This document shows, in pieces, positions 9,401 through 20,141 of a DNA stretch of 64,000 nucleotides; position 1 is the first letter of the stretch; each line of letters starts with the position of its first letter. The translations under genes and the position numbers were made by a program. The DNA is from Nematostella vectensis. Taxonomy: Eukaryota; Cnidaria; Anthozoa; Actiniaria; Edwardsiidae. Under the pieces are notes generated by a model, which saw nothing but the letters and a program-made list of their open reading frames with translations, did no database searches and was not told where the DNA came from. The stretch is from positions 1,927,501-1,991,500 of the forward strand of contig NC_064040.1 of the NCBI RefSeq assembly GCF_932526225.1, given 5' to 3'.

Positions 9401-12400
9401 GTCCTGTCACAGGATCAATCTATTTAAATGGACGGCATTCTAATACAGTCCGTTAGCTCTTTTTCCGAGATCTGCAATCTTATCAAACCCCCTCCCCCCT
9501 CACCGGATGTACCTTATTACTGTCCGTCAACTCTTCGTCTGGATTTTCGGACAGATCAATGGTGACAGGGCGTCCGGTCCAGGGGTTAGTGGCGTCAATA
9601 CTGAATGTAAACCCGAGATCGTCAACACTGTTCTCTTGAACCCAAGTGATCTGGTTGCTGTGGAGCTCATGATCGAAAGAGCTTAGGTCGTCAGGATGAG
9701 ATAAAGGTATCCCAAGGATCTGGGGAGTTAAGGTAATATGAGTATAATTTATTGTTTTTGCACATTGTTCTCCAAAAACCATATGATCTGATTGTTGTGC
9801 AGCTCAATGTTGAAATAGCTGAGGTCGTTAGGATGAGATAAAGGTATCCCAAGGATCTGGGAAATGTGGCGCGTTTGGCAGTGCCGCTCTCTCAACGCCA
9901 GTGCTGAAAAACGCAAGACTGGTTCCAGTTCCGCCGTGAAATAGCAGGTTTTTAACGGCAAACTGCCTCATTTTGGCAAATGCTTAGAAAACTGGCTTAA
10001 AGCTAAGGCTAAAATTTTCTTAATGACTCCTCCATTATCAAACAAATCTTTAGAACAGTATTGTTTAAATGCTGTACAGTAAGTCAAGACAGCGACTGAA
10101 GTCAACCTTTCGTACCTTTACTCGAACGATTCAACACTACTACGATTGTGTTTGTTTCGCCAGAACACGCGCATGCGCATATGTTATTCAGCACTGTCCC
10201 TCTCAACAATGTGTCCCAGGTTCGATTCCCGGTCGCGACGTGAGTCAGGTTTTTCGTTGGTTCTTGGCTTTGATCGGAAGTTTCTCTCCGGTTTCTCCCC
10301 TCCGAAAAAAAAATCTACTCTTCCAGGTGATAACACTGGATCGCCGCTAATTTGACCGTAGGATTGCGACCGATCGTAAAGTTGTTTTCCTATTGTCGCA
10401 AACGATCGCAGGGTTAGTTTCCATATAATCATACACTATCGCCTGAGACTCCTCAATCTTCTGCGATCGTGTGAGGTCTTAGGTGTGCCACCTTTAGCAT
10501 GCGATGCTTGGAATTACTTATATTGAAGATGAACCTTCCAACCCAATACCCAAAAGATCCAATACTGGCGCGTAACTAAAAGGTTGTGCCCCCTTGCCCG
10601 TAGCAAGTATTTTCGGAAAAAGGTCTGTTAACCCGTCTAGTGGACCACGCTCCTAGATGAAGCGCTTATTCCAGCAATCACTGTATTCAAAGCAAACGAT
10701 CAATCAAGTCGGGTTAACCCACTACCCTAGAAAAAAGCTGACAAGTTATCACCTGTTTGACGAATGGCTTGGATAAGTGCAGGCTGAGCAGCAGATCATC
10801 ACAGATGGCAGCGCCAATAAGACGTCCGATCAGTCGCAGCTGTCGAAGCTTTAATCGCAGGGCCACGCTCACGTTCGTCTCTGGATTCCATTCCTGTGGA
10901 ACATTAGCAACACTCGACATGCCCGTAGGCTGGTAGAGAGGGGTAGTGAGGGAGGAAAGACAAGGGTACTGTTTTTTTGCGCGAAAGTTTGAGCTGCATG
11001 CGTTGTAGTAAGTTTGTGTGTCGTTAAACCGTTTTTGAAACATTTTTGTACTCGTCTAAAAAGCATGTCTTATCCCCTCACCGCCTACAGGCCTGTTAAG
11101 TGGGGGTCGTTGTACTTTAACAATTTCACAGAAATCTGCTTGACTTGGGAGTGGTAAATTTTGAAAGCCGTATAAATTTAGTCCACTTAGCTATTGTTCG
11201 GGGTGTTCTCCATACTTAAAGAGGTTCTTGGGCCCCAATTGTTAAACAAAGTAAAGGGTTATCCATCTAAACTCCTCCTATGATTTTTCTCACCTCACAT
11301 TTCATCCAGGTCTTTTCTTGGTCTTCTGGGTTTCCCGCTACACTGGAAGAGTGTAGAGAAGAGTGTAGTTCTGTCTCTGAAATAATAGATTGTGTGATGT
11401 TTGTGTTCCGAGGCAAATCTCCACCCTCAGTAGCCTGGTCAGCGCCCAATGACATCGTCTCTGAAGCATGCGACCCCTGTTGATCGATGCTCCCAGAGTT
11501 GCCCTGATCAACCATTCCAGAAACTCCTTGATCAGTTCTTCGAAACACCCCTTCCAGCGATTCCCTAGTGACAGCATTGTCTGTTTTTTGGTCCCCGTCG
11601 TTTTCTTGACTATCAATTGTTTCATTGTCTCTATTGGCTGGTGTTAAATCTGATACAAGTTCTTGATCGACTTCTTGTTCCATCATCACTGCAGCCATCA
11701 ACTCTGAATCGGAACAATTCTCAGTAACATGCTCAACTGCCTGTCTGTTCCCCAAGGAGCTGGTTCCAGCGACGACGAGTGACGTTACAACACATATATC
11801 GATTAGTTCTTCATCTAAAGATCTACCACTATCTGCTCTGAAAGATCCAGCAACCACCGCATCAGCTTCTTGGTCTCCCAGATTATTGCCGATTTCTCCT
11901 GGGATGATAGAGGCTGATCTATCCGCATTAATCGCATCTATTCTATCTACAGGGACGAGAAGCTCTTCATTAGAGCACGAGGCTGTTTCCCTAGTGGTAA
12001 GGCATCCATTATCCGCACACTCTGTAATTCCGCTTGCTGTTTGAGAGTGTGATGTTTCCTTGAAGAAATATGAAAGGGCTGCTATCAAAAGTAGTGGGAT
12101 AACACGATCATAGTCACACGCACAGCTGCGCGATATAAGTAATTAATTATTGACATCACTATCATTATCATTCTATAATTTTAGTGATGAGGGCGAAGTG
12201 AGGGAGGAGTGATTTATAAGGATACAAAATGTTTTTTCCATTGTAAAGACATGCGATCTTTTACGTTAAGTCCAAATACAGTGGTATCTCTATCAAACGC
12301 CAACACCTACGACCATCTATTAAGCGACCACCCTTGATTAAGTTTGTTGCCAAAAAACTATCCACATAATTTGTCATAAAAAAACACATATTCTTTGGCC

Positions 12401-14373
12401 ATCTTCTTCCCGCGATCAAATGTGTTGACTCGCGATTTTCCAAACTCAACAAAAGGTTTTTAATCAGCCTAATTTTTACAAAAATCTTACTCACACGAAG
12501 ACCATCCGCTATTTTCTCAATAACTATTCCTTTTTTAATTAAATTCCCCATTCTCTGCCATTAGCTTGAGTCGTAGACTCGAGTCGTAATCTCGAGTCTT
12601 TAGCTCGAGTCGTAAGCTCAAGTCGTAAGCTCGAGTCGTAAGCTCGAGTCGTAGGCTGGAGTCGTAAGCTGGAGTCGTAAGCTGGGGTCGTAAGCTCGAG
12701 TCGTAAGCTCGAGTCGTAAGCTCGAGTCGTAAGCTCGAGTCGTAAGCTCGAGTCGTAAACTCGAGTCGTAATCTTGAGTCATTAGCATGAGTCGTAATCT
12801 TGAGTTGTTAGCTCGAGTCGTAAGCTCGAGTCGTAAGCTCGAGTCGTAAGCTCGAGTCGTAAGTTCGAGTCATAAGCTTGAGTCGAAAGCTTGAGTCGTA
12901 AGCTCGAGTTGTAAGCTCGAGTCGTAAGCACGAGTCTTATGTTCGAGCCGTAAGCTTGAGTTCTAAGCTTTAGTCGTAAGCTTGAGTCGTAAGTTCGAGT
13001 CGTAAGTTCGAATCGTAAGGTTGAGTCGTAAGCTTGGGTCGTAAGCTTGAGTCGTAAGCTTGAGAGGTGGCTTGATGGAGGTACCTTACATAGTGGACTT
13101 ACCGTTATCACGGCTGCCACAGTTCCGCCAATGTTCGTCTGAGTAGATCCTTCTTGATCTGCTGTTGTAAAGTTTGCTTTTCCTCCTGCCTTTCCAGCAT
13201 CAACCCCTTTTTGTCCGACGTCTTTTGTGAATCTCGCAAAGTAGGCATTAGGGAGTGGACTGTTGGAGAAGAAGGTATGTGATGAAACTGAGAAACTCCA
13301 TAAAGGAATATAACGCCCTTATGAAGAAGCTTCACGACCACATAACGCAACACTACAACCCTATGACACATCACGATCTAATGACGGAACATCATGAGCT
13401 CACGACGCATCATTACGAACCCATAACGGACACCATCACGACAATATCACGGATCATCACGGACCCCGTCACGGATCATCACGGATCCCATCACAACAAT
13501 ATCACAGATCATCACGACCCCAATCACGGATCGTTATGGACCCCGTCACGGATCATCACGACCCTGCACTGATCATCAAGGACCCCATCACAACAATATC
13601 ACAGATCATCACGACCATGTCACGGATCATCACGGACCCCATCACGACAATATCACAGATCATCACGACCCTCGCCACGACAATATCACAGATCATCAGG
13701 ACCCCGTTACCGATCATCACGACCACGTCACGGACCCCGTTACGGATCATCACGACCCCATCACGGACCCCGTTACGGATCATCACGGACCCCATCACGA
13801 AAATATCACAGATCATCACGACCCCATCACGGACCCCGTTACGGATCATCACGGACCCTATCACGAAAATATCACAGATCATCACGACCCTATCACGGAC
13901 CCCGTTATGGATCATCACGGACCCCATCACGAAAATATCACAGATCACCACGACCCCATCACGGACCCCGTTATGGATCATCGCGTACCCCATCACGAAA
14001 ATATCACAGATCATCACAACCCTATCACGAACCCCGTTACGGATCATCACAACCACGTCACGGATCATCTCAGACCCCGTCACGGATCAGGATCATTTCG
14101 GACGCCAACACGGACCCAATCATGTGAAAAGTACATAAAAAACGGAAAGGTGAAGTATAAAACCTTAAAAAAAAGACAGAAAATATCGATAAATATATAT
14201 CACATCACTATCAAAACATAGTGGAAGAAGTATTTTACCTTAATAATAGAAAATAGAGAGAAGCATTTACCTAAACTGCGAGTCGTCAGTTAGTGTGAAC
14301 AATCCCCTTTTAGGGTCGACAGCGTCTTTGCATAGACAGATAAAGAACTCCTTCTTGGGACCCGTGCAAATAC
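6490..14373 (-). CDS. Ankyrin-HECT E3 ubiquitin ligase, 3' part (HECT domain)
   Basis: Ten exons encode most of a HECT ligase domain: 14373-14271, 13259-13103, 12058-11294, 10893-10753, 9719-9513, 9077-8991, 8144-8040, 7705-7562, 6743-6690 and 6612-6490. All phases join and every intron is GT-AG. Landmarks are GPKKEFFICLCKD and LIGRLIGAAICDDLL (N-lobe), VDDLGFTFS, VVPQDLLSFF, LINGVSKIDVQDWRANT, LLLKFSTGSPCVPIGGFAALQ (split over two lines of motif), and ASTCFNLLKL with the catalytic cysteine in the last exon; the protein ends HGSEGFSFA. Motifs resemble HUWE1/NEDD4-type HECT domains most. Odd: exon 12058-11294 adds 255 Asp/Glu/Ser/Gln-rich residues inside the N-lobe. The first HECT residues are missing; the 14373 exon needs a preceding phase-1 exon, while the upstream ankyrin part ends in phase 2. 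The 3' splice site at 9077 is part of a triplicated 52-bp unit. Confidence 0.85.
6835..7042. repeat. 73-bp tandem repeat, about 3 copies
   Basis: GATGCTAAGTGGAACACTCC starts at 6839, 6912 and 6985, a 73-bp period. The copies are almost identical. It lies in the intron between the two exons ending at 7562 and starting at 6743 of the HECT gene. Confidence 0.85.
7043..7130 (-). mobile_element. LINE-like 3' tail in minus orientation
   Basis: Read on the minus strand, the sequence ends TTGAAATAAACTATTATTATTAT after a stem-like ACCACT...AGTGGT. The simple-repeat end after AAATAAAC resembles the LINE tails at 1428 and 5563. No coding remnant is present. Confidence 0.35.
8398..8733. mobile_element. 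MITE with about 19-bp terminal inverted repeats
   Basis: The left end AGGCCCGATTCATATGTCG matches the inverted right end AGGCCCGATTCATACGTCG with one change. CCGTGCCGAATCTGATTG just inside the left end also has an inverted partner near 8703-8720. It is 336 bp long, has no transposase and sits in a HECT-gene intron. The flanks TAA and TAG allow a mutated 3-bp duplication if the TIR starts at GGCC. Confidence 0.7.
9062..9215. repeat. 52-bp tandem triplication spanning a 3' splice site
   Basis: GCTTC(A/G)CATACTCACTCTAC begins at about 9062, 9114 and 9166. On the minus strand each copy contains TTGTTGTAG|AGTGAGTATG, the acceptor and first codons of the HECT exon 9077-8991. The copy next to the exon body is the working one by frame. 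Use of an upstream copy would add 52 nt and shift the frame. Confidence 0.85.
9763..9856 (-). pseudogene. Partial duplicate of HECT exon 9719-9513
   Basis: A second copy of the acceptor and first about 31 codons of the next exon lies directly upstream of it: CCCAG|ATCCTTGGG, then ILGIPLSHPNDLSYFNIELH against ILGIPLSHPDDLSSFDHELH in the real exon. It diverges at many codons and runs into a stop after NNVQKQ. It has an acceptor but no matching donor. The duplicate is old by its divergence and would truncate the protein if spliced in. Confidence 0.7.
10195..10330 (+). repeat. SINE-like fragment with pol III B box
   Basis: CCAGGTTCGATTCCCGGTCG at about 10206 is a strong B box and tRNA T-arm. It is followed by GTGAGTCAGGTTTTTCG and pyrimidine-rich sequence ending in an A-run at 10305-10313, the pattern of a tRNA-derived SINE body. 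No A box is clear, so the copy is probably 5'-truncated. Confidence 0.5.
12560..13066. repeat. 13-bp minisatellite (AGCTCGAGTCGTA unit)
   Basis: About 38 copies of a 13-bp unit based on AGCTCGAGTCGTA fill this stretch, with single-base variants (CTTGAG, CTGGAG). It lies in the HECT-gene intron between exons 13259-13103 and 12058-11294, ending about 40 bp from the first. Open frames across it are artefacts of the repeat. Confidence 0.9.
13380..14095. repeat. Degenerate minisatellite (GGATCATCACGGACCCC-type units)
   Basis: Variants of GGATCATCACGGACCCC, CGTTACGGATCATCACG and GACAATATCACAGATCATCA alternate here in a higher-order pattern, most regular from 13730 to 14030. It fills the HECT-gene intron between exons 14373-14271 and 13259-13103. 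Both strands stay open over long stretches only because of the repeat. Confidence 0.85.
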
Positions 14374-16362
14374 CTGAAAACATACACACTCAATTACATA
14401 TAAAAATAGTGCAGGCGAGCTAGGGAAAGAAAACACGAGTCTTCCTAATAAGGTCACAAGTATTCTTAAAGAACATTTAAGCCAAAGGTACCGTCCCTCA
14501 GCAAACATCATTATCTAATCATTAACCTGTATTTGGGACGTAAAAGAACCACGGGACCCTCTTCATTTGGCAATGCATACACACTAACTCCCTCCCATCA
14601 CCGATACAAACTGCGTGAAGCAGTTTTTATCTACCAACTGTAGGTAAAGTCAGTCACATTTACAAGATAAAAACTCGTTCGCGAGATTAATTCATTTGCG
14701 TGAATTGTGAAAAGACAAATGAGAAACCGTACGTCCCACAAGATTAAAAAGCGGCCTCGAACGATCTCATATAGTTATCACATTTTGAGGTCAGACAGTT
14801 TATATACTGAACTATACTGAACTGGGGGGAGGTCATATTAAACTCCTTACAGTTTTTTGCGCTCCCGCTCCCGGTACTTCGACAAAACATAAATAATGCA
14901 TTTAATGAAAGGTCTAAGCATAAGCTGAAAGAAGTTTAAACGCTGAATCATCGACACATAGCTCGGTCGAGCTCGCAAAAACTGTACGAATGTCAAACGT
15001 GTCTCCTAGTTAACCAGGCCTTTAGAGTGTCAATCGTAAATCTTCAACAATCTCCGTTACTTTACTTCCAAATATAATACAAGAATTTTGCCGAATTATC
15101 AACCATTTCTCCCTTTATTACCAGGGTCAATTAGAGTAATTATCTCCCACTATTTAGGGCCTGTTCACATGGCCTGTTCACATGGCCTGTTCACATGGCC
15201 TGTTCACATGGCCTGTTCACATGGCCTGTTCACATGGCCTGTTCACATGGCCTGTTCACATGGGGGTTGGGGACCCCGGGTCAAGAATAAGTTGTGTTCA
15301 CATGTCTGGGGTGAGGTTGCGAATGTGGGGCGTGGTGGCTAAGCACCTACGATAAAATGTTATGAACAAGATGGCGGATAGAAGACACGTTCTGGCTTTC
15401 GTCCTTTCGCTTGCAAAAACCTTGCTATTAACGGAAGAACTTGAATCTCGGTCGTTTTCAATAGAAGATTCTTAGTTCTCATCTTTATCATGGCCATTAC
15501 TCAACTATTCGAGCTGGTTCCGCCTAAAAAGTTCTCCAGGTCCATACTTTCTGGCAGCCATCTTGAACTTCGCGCGCTTTTGGCGGGCTTATGATTCACG
15601 GATGAAGGTTACCCCGGGTAGGCGGGCTACCCCACTTCAGGGCGTTCACATGTTGAAAAATCTCGAAAATCCATCCCACCGAGGCGGGTTACCCGGCCCG
15701 GCGTCCCGGGTAACACGCCTCGGTGGGGTCCGCCACCTGTCATATAAACGCAAATGCAAAAATAAGAGAGATTATATGGAGAGGGTTACCCCACTCTCCT
15801 GGGGTCCCCAAGCTCCATGTGAACAGGCCTTTAGTAGCATTACCATCGCATCATCTACCGAGCGTGACAAATATCCCAAAATATGCTCCCATAGAGTACC
15901 CCAGCCACTAAGATTCATTTTATCGTTCACACCATTAATTGGTGAAAAGTAATAAATAAACAAATCTAGTCTAAGTGGACACAGATGTACCAGACGTTGG
16001 ATACATATTATACAATACATTTAAGTGATATATAGTTTTCATCAGCTGTGGCTATAATGTTAATAGCGGCTAGTTAATTTGTACTGAAGTATGCGACGTA
16101 TATTCATATCTCGTGGGAATCAAACAATGATTGTGTTCCTAGCTTTGTAATTGTTTTACACCCAATTATAACAACGCTGGACCAGACACATTATCGACCA
16201 TTTTACACATGACAACAGTCTACATGCATGACCTAGTTATTACAAATACTTCTATTAGCTTAAAATGGAATATTTTATAAAACGTCATGCACCGCTAATC
16301 CCTCGATGGTGCAAGGTCTAGAATAGTGCGCATCCAGATTAGCATCTTCCAACTAAGCCAAG
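14374..16362. other. Intron sequence of HECT gene upstream of the first P450
   Basis: Apart from the TIR element at 15158-15829 I see no gene. I searched the minus strand for the missing HECT N-lobe exon (a frame ending in F-x-G-E-x-G before a phase-1 donor) and found no convincing match. The P450 promoter must lie in the last few hundred bases; no clear TATA box is visible. Confidence 0.4.
15158..15829. mobile_element. TIR DNA transposon (Harbinger-like) with amplified terminus
   Basis: The left end GGCCTGTTCACATGG and the inverted right end GGCCTGTTCACATGG match, and similarity continues into TTGGGGACCCC. TTTAG flanks both sides (15153-15157 and 15830-15834); this can also be read as a TTA duplication, as PIF/Harbinger elements make. 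The left 13-bp terminus GGCCTGTTCACAT is repeated exactly eight times (15158-15261). A 34-codon frame starts at 15371 (MADRRHVLAFVLSLAK); it is too short to assign. Confidence 0.7.
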
Positions 16363-17856
16363 ATGTATCTCGAGCTAGCCACACTTGCAGTGACCTTATT
16401 CATCGTTTATCATCTGTTCTTCGAGTTCAGAGAAGGTAACCTCCCCCCGGGACCACGTCCACTGCCGCTGATCGGTAATCTAAATCTACTGAGCAACCAA
16501 ATGCACTTGGACTTTGCTGCACTCGAGAAAACATACGGGAAGATCTTTCGCGTGTATCTAGCACACAAGCCGATTATTGTTCTAAGTGGTGATGCTATCA
16601 AAGAAGCACTTGTTCGGCAGCCGAGGAACTTTGCAGGACGACCACTTTTGCCAATAACAGAAGAGGTGGTTGATAAAAAAAGGGGCAAAAGTTTATTTGC
16701 TATGGACTATGGAGAGAGATGGCGCATATTTCGTAAGCTTGGTCATTCAACCATTAAAGTCTACGGCGAAGATCGATTGCAGGAGGTGATCAATGAAGAA
16801 GTGTCCGAGCTCTGTAAGCGTCTTGAAGAGAGCGACGAGAAACCGATTGATATTACGAAACAGTTCGGCACAGCTGTCACTAACGTAATCTGCACTAAGA
16901 TATTTGGCAACCGTTATGACATTAACGACCCGGAGTTTCAGAGACTTTACTACATCAACGACAAATCTACACGTTTGAACATAGGTGAGGGATGGTTGAA
17001 AGAGGCGTTTCCTTTCCTTAAGCCATTTCTTCCTTATAGTCAGCAAGTAAAGGAAATAAAGGAGCTAGACCAAGAGCGGTTTGTGATCATGAAAGCAAAG
17101 TACGATGAGCACGTCCAGACATTTGACCCAAATCACATTCGTGATTACACAGACGCGCTACTGAAAGCGAAGCAAGAAGCAGAGGAAGAAGACAAGTCGA
17201 GCAAAGAACACTTCGGGGAAGGCCCCATCATCATGGCAGGCCTTGTTACGTTATTCCTCGCGGGCTCTGAGACCACAACCACTACCCTCAGCTGGGCAAT
17301 CGCCTACCTCCTTCACAACCCTGGCGTCCAGGCACGCCTGCACAAGGAAATTGACCAGGTAATCGGTAAAGATGTATCCCCAAAGCTATCCCAGAGGACG
17401 AATATCCCGGTACTCGAGGCATTCACCGCAGAGACGCAGCGCCTGTCGAATCTGGTCCCACTCTCGTTACCGCACAAGACCACTTCTGACTGTACCCTCC
17501 TGGGGTATGAAATCGCTAAAGGCACCACTGTGTTCACAAATCTCTGGTCGCTTCACCACGACCCCAGTATCTGGAAGGAACCAGACACGTTCAACCTGGA
17601 CCGCTTCCTGGACGCCAAAGGAAAATTCCAGGCACCTGTTGGAGGTACCTTCCTGCCGTTTGGTGCCGGCCCGAGGGTGTGTCTAGGAGAGGTCTTGGCT
17701 CGCTCTGAGCTCTTCCTCTTCCTGGCCACACTTCTGCAGCACTTTGAGTTCGTAAACCCGCTTGGTTGTCCTTTGCCCTCCCTAGAGGGGGACATGGGTG
17801 TTGTTTTACACCCCAAACCGTTTACTGTTTGCGTCCGTAAGCGTCGTGATCAGTAG
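16363..17856 (+). CDS. Cytochrome P450, CYP2-clan, intronless (copy 1)
   Basis: A 497-residue microsomal P450 monooxygenase. An N-terminal membrane anchor (about residues 3-20) precedes the proline hinge LPPGPRPLPLIGN (about 27-39). The I-helix oxygen-activation motif AGSETT is at 300-305, the K-helix ExxR (ETQR) at 357-360, and the heme loop FGAGPRVCLG at 433-442 with Cys440 as iron ligand. Length and motif spacing are normal for an active enzyme that uses NADPH-P450 reductase. GRPLLPITEE and the PRVCLGE heme loop resemble CYP2/CYP17-like animal families; the substrate cannot be predicted. The gene has no introns and lies on the opposite strand inside a HECT-gene intron. AATAAA at 18144-18149 is a candidate polyadenylation signal. 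Copy 2 at 20142-21638 points toward it. Confidence 0.93.
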   Translation: MYLELATLAVTLFIVYHLFFEFREGNLPPGPRPLPLIGNLNLLSNQMHLDFAALEKTYGKIFRVYLAHKPIIVLSGDAIKEALVRQPRNFAGRPLLPITEEVVDKKRGKSLFAMDYGERWRIFRKLGHSTIKVYGEDRLQEVINEEVSELCKRLEESDEKPIDITKQFGTAVTNVICTKIFGNRYDINDPEFQRLYYINDKSTRLNIGEGWLKEAFPFLKPFLPYSQQVKEIKELDQERFVIMKAKYDEHVQTFDPNHIRDYTDALLKAKQEAEEEDKSSKEHFGEGPIIMAGLVTLFLAGSETTTTTLSWAIAYLLHNPGVQARLHKEIDQVIGKDVSPKLSQRTNIPVLEAFTAETQRLSNLVPLSLPHKTTSDCTLLGYEIAKGTTVFTNLWSLHHDPSIWKEPDTFNLDRFLDAKGKFQAPVGGTFLPFGAGPRVCLGEVLARSELFLFLATLLQHFEFVNPLGCPLPSLEGDMGVVLHPKPFTVCVRKRRDQ

Positions 17857-20141
17857 CTACACCTCACATATCACACTACACTATATGCGAAGTTTTAAAT
17901 TCAAATATAGCGATAAAGTATGTATAAAAAAACCCATTATTACCCGAGCAGTAACTTGATGGATGTGTCTTTATGAACGATAGCAACAAGGATGGCGACA
18001 GCAGACAGCAATTGAAACTCACAAGCCAGACATGAAATCCATTCAGTCTGGTATTTTTTAGCTCTTCTCCATAATACGAGGACCACGCCAAAGAACCAAG
18101 ATTCACAGTCTCTCGAGGAGATAGGCATTTTGTACTGTAAACCAATAAATCTGGGTTCGCTAAAGTAGAAATAAACCTTAGGGAATGTGGTTTGTTTGCT
18201 TTTTTTCATTGGAATTATGAATCCTGGTTGTGTCTTAAAAACAGTTTAGTGTTGGTTTTACATTCGAGGTTTTACAAGCTGGCCACGGTTACATCATGAC
18301 GAGGTTTCGGTATCGAAGGGGATAAGACCACCATTGGCACGTTTAACATTCTCTCAAAATCTATTAAAAGCAGTTTTTTGGCCAAACAGAATATGTTCGC
18401 TCCTAATATGACATTTCTATTAATTAATGTGGAGAAGAAAAAAAAGCTTTGATTTTCTTTTTCTTTTTTTTAATTCCGGTACAAGATGCCCGGACCAGGG
18501 GGTGTCAGCGGTCTTTTTTTTTTTACATTGTCGCAGTAGCGATAAGATGTATTGAACCAATCACTAAACATTTCTTCTTCTCCATATAAATCCATGGACT
18601 TTCAATCCATTTTCTTTGAAATGCACGAAAGGGGTTGCCTTATTTCTTTTTTACCGGGACCGTATTAAATATTAAAAAGCATTATCGCACATAGATATGC
18701 CATCAACCTTTTCGCCTTTTTGCGAAAGAGCTGTGGGTAACACGCGCTGTTTTTCACGGTTTTCCCGCCAAAATTCTGTTGTTTCCAGATAACGGCGCGC
18801 TTTTTTTTTCACGGTTTTCCCGCCAAAATTCTGTTGTTCCCGGATAACCGCGCACCAGGCAACAACGAGTGAAAAATGACACCGGGACACTTGTATTAAA
18901 TTTTAATTTTCACACATTTCTATCAAGTTAAAGAGCGGTAAAGAGATATGAACTAGGTTATTACATGCACTAGAAACAAAGTAATACACGGTTTAGGAGA
19001 CAATTTAAAAAATAATTGAATAATGAATAATACCCACCCATGGAGGAGATTGGAAATACGCCCAGGAATTTCCAGAGGTTGGGTGGGGGGTAATCGTCCG
19101 GAGCGAGAAATCAGGAGGGTCTGCTTCATTTACAGTACAAGGACATATATACAATAAAATATGCAATAAACGGTTAGATATTCAAATCTACTCGGATAGG
19201 GACGTTAAACCGTAGGTCCCGTCTCCAACACTACACGACACGACACACCACACCACACTACACGTTTTTGCACACATTTTTTATTTTATTTTTGTATATC
19301 AAATAAAAATTTGATTGAAACTATCTTTCGAGCGCTTTTTACTTAGTGAGACGGGTTAATTTTTAGTAACATTATGTGATAAATGTGTCATAGATTTGCA
19401 TTATATTTTTTGGAAACAAAATTTCCAGAGGGGGTGGGTGGTAGCGAGTATTATAACTAGAAAATCCGGAGGGGTGGGGGGTTCAAATGGGACCCAAAAT
19501 GGAAATTCCAGAGGGGTGGGGGTCATATTTCCAACCCTCCCCATGGGGGCATGGATATTTTCTGGAACTACACAATTAAAGATGCGTCTGAAAACGTCAA
19601 AAGCAAAAATGGTCGCTGAGTATACAAAGATCATGTTTGATTGGCAAACGCATTTTTTTTTTGCTTTTTTTTTATAATAATCTGATTGATTCTGGAAATC
19701 TTACATACAAATTGAATCAATGTTTACATTGATTCAATTTTCAGCATTCACAGTCATTGTGACGTCATAATTGATTCGACCACATCCAAAATAGGGCGGG
19801 ACGATTCTTTGCATGCTGGTGCTCATTGTCTGTAAGTTTGATGGTCATAGCCTAAGCCGTTCATGAAATACGGAGGGGGCCCTTTTAGCCCTCCCCCCCC
19901 CTCCAGTAACAGACAGCTCAAAATAGCCCAGTCTGAATAGGGCTAAGTATTGTAGAGCAACTAGTTCACGTTTTTATCCTATTTTACTCTATTTAGTATC
20001 TCATACAAGTTATACATGCCGGTATTTACGCATGACAAAGAAGAGGTAATATACAAGAAGACAAAAGAACCAGTACACACGCACCCACCCTCTCTGGGGA
20101 TGGAAAGAAACAGCTCAGGAAGGTGAAGAACGAGTCCACAC
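17857..20141. other. Spacer between the two convergent P450 genes
   Basis: No gene is supported. It contains a 57-bp direct duplication at about 18750-18860 (CACGGTTTTCCCGCCAAAAT twice), an exact inverted pair AAATTGAATCAATG/CATTGATTCAATTT at about 19708-19741, an ACAC-rich tract at 19230-19262 and GGAGGGGTGGGGG repeats at 19430-19520 that look like transposon debris. Confidence 0.5.

Noticed and set aside
12782-13120. 112-codon minus frame of LRLKLTTQAYDSS repeats
   Set aside because: Three 13-bp repeat units make 13 codons, so the frame stays open without coding.
13255-14221. Long frames on both strands (DHHGPHH and VMIRNGVRD repeats)
   Set aside because: Artefacts of the GGATCATCACGG minisatellite in a HECT-gene intron.
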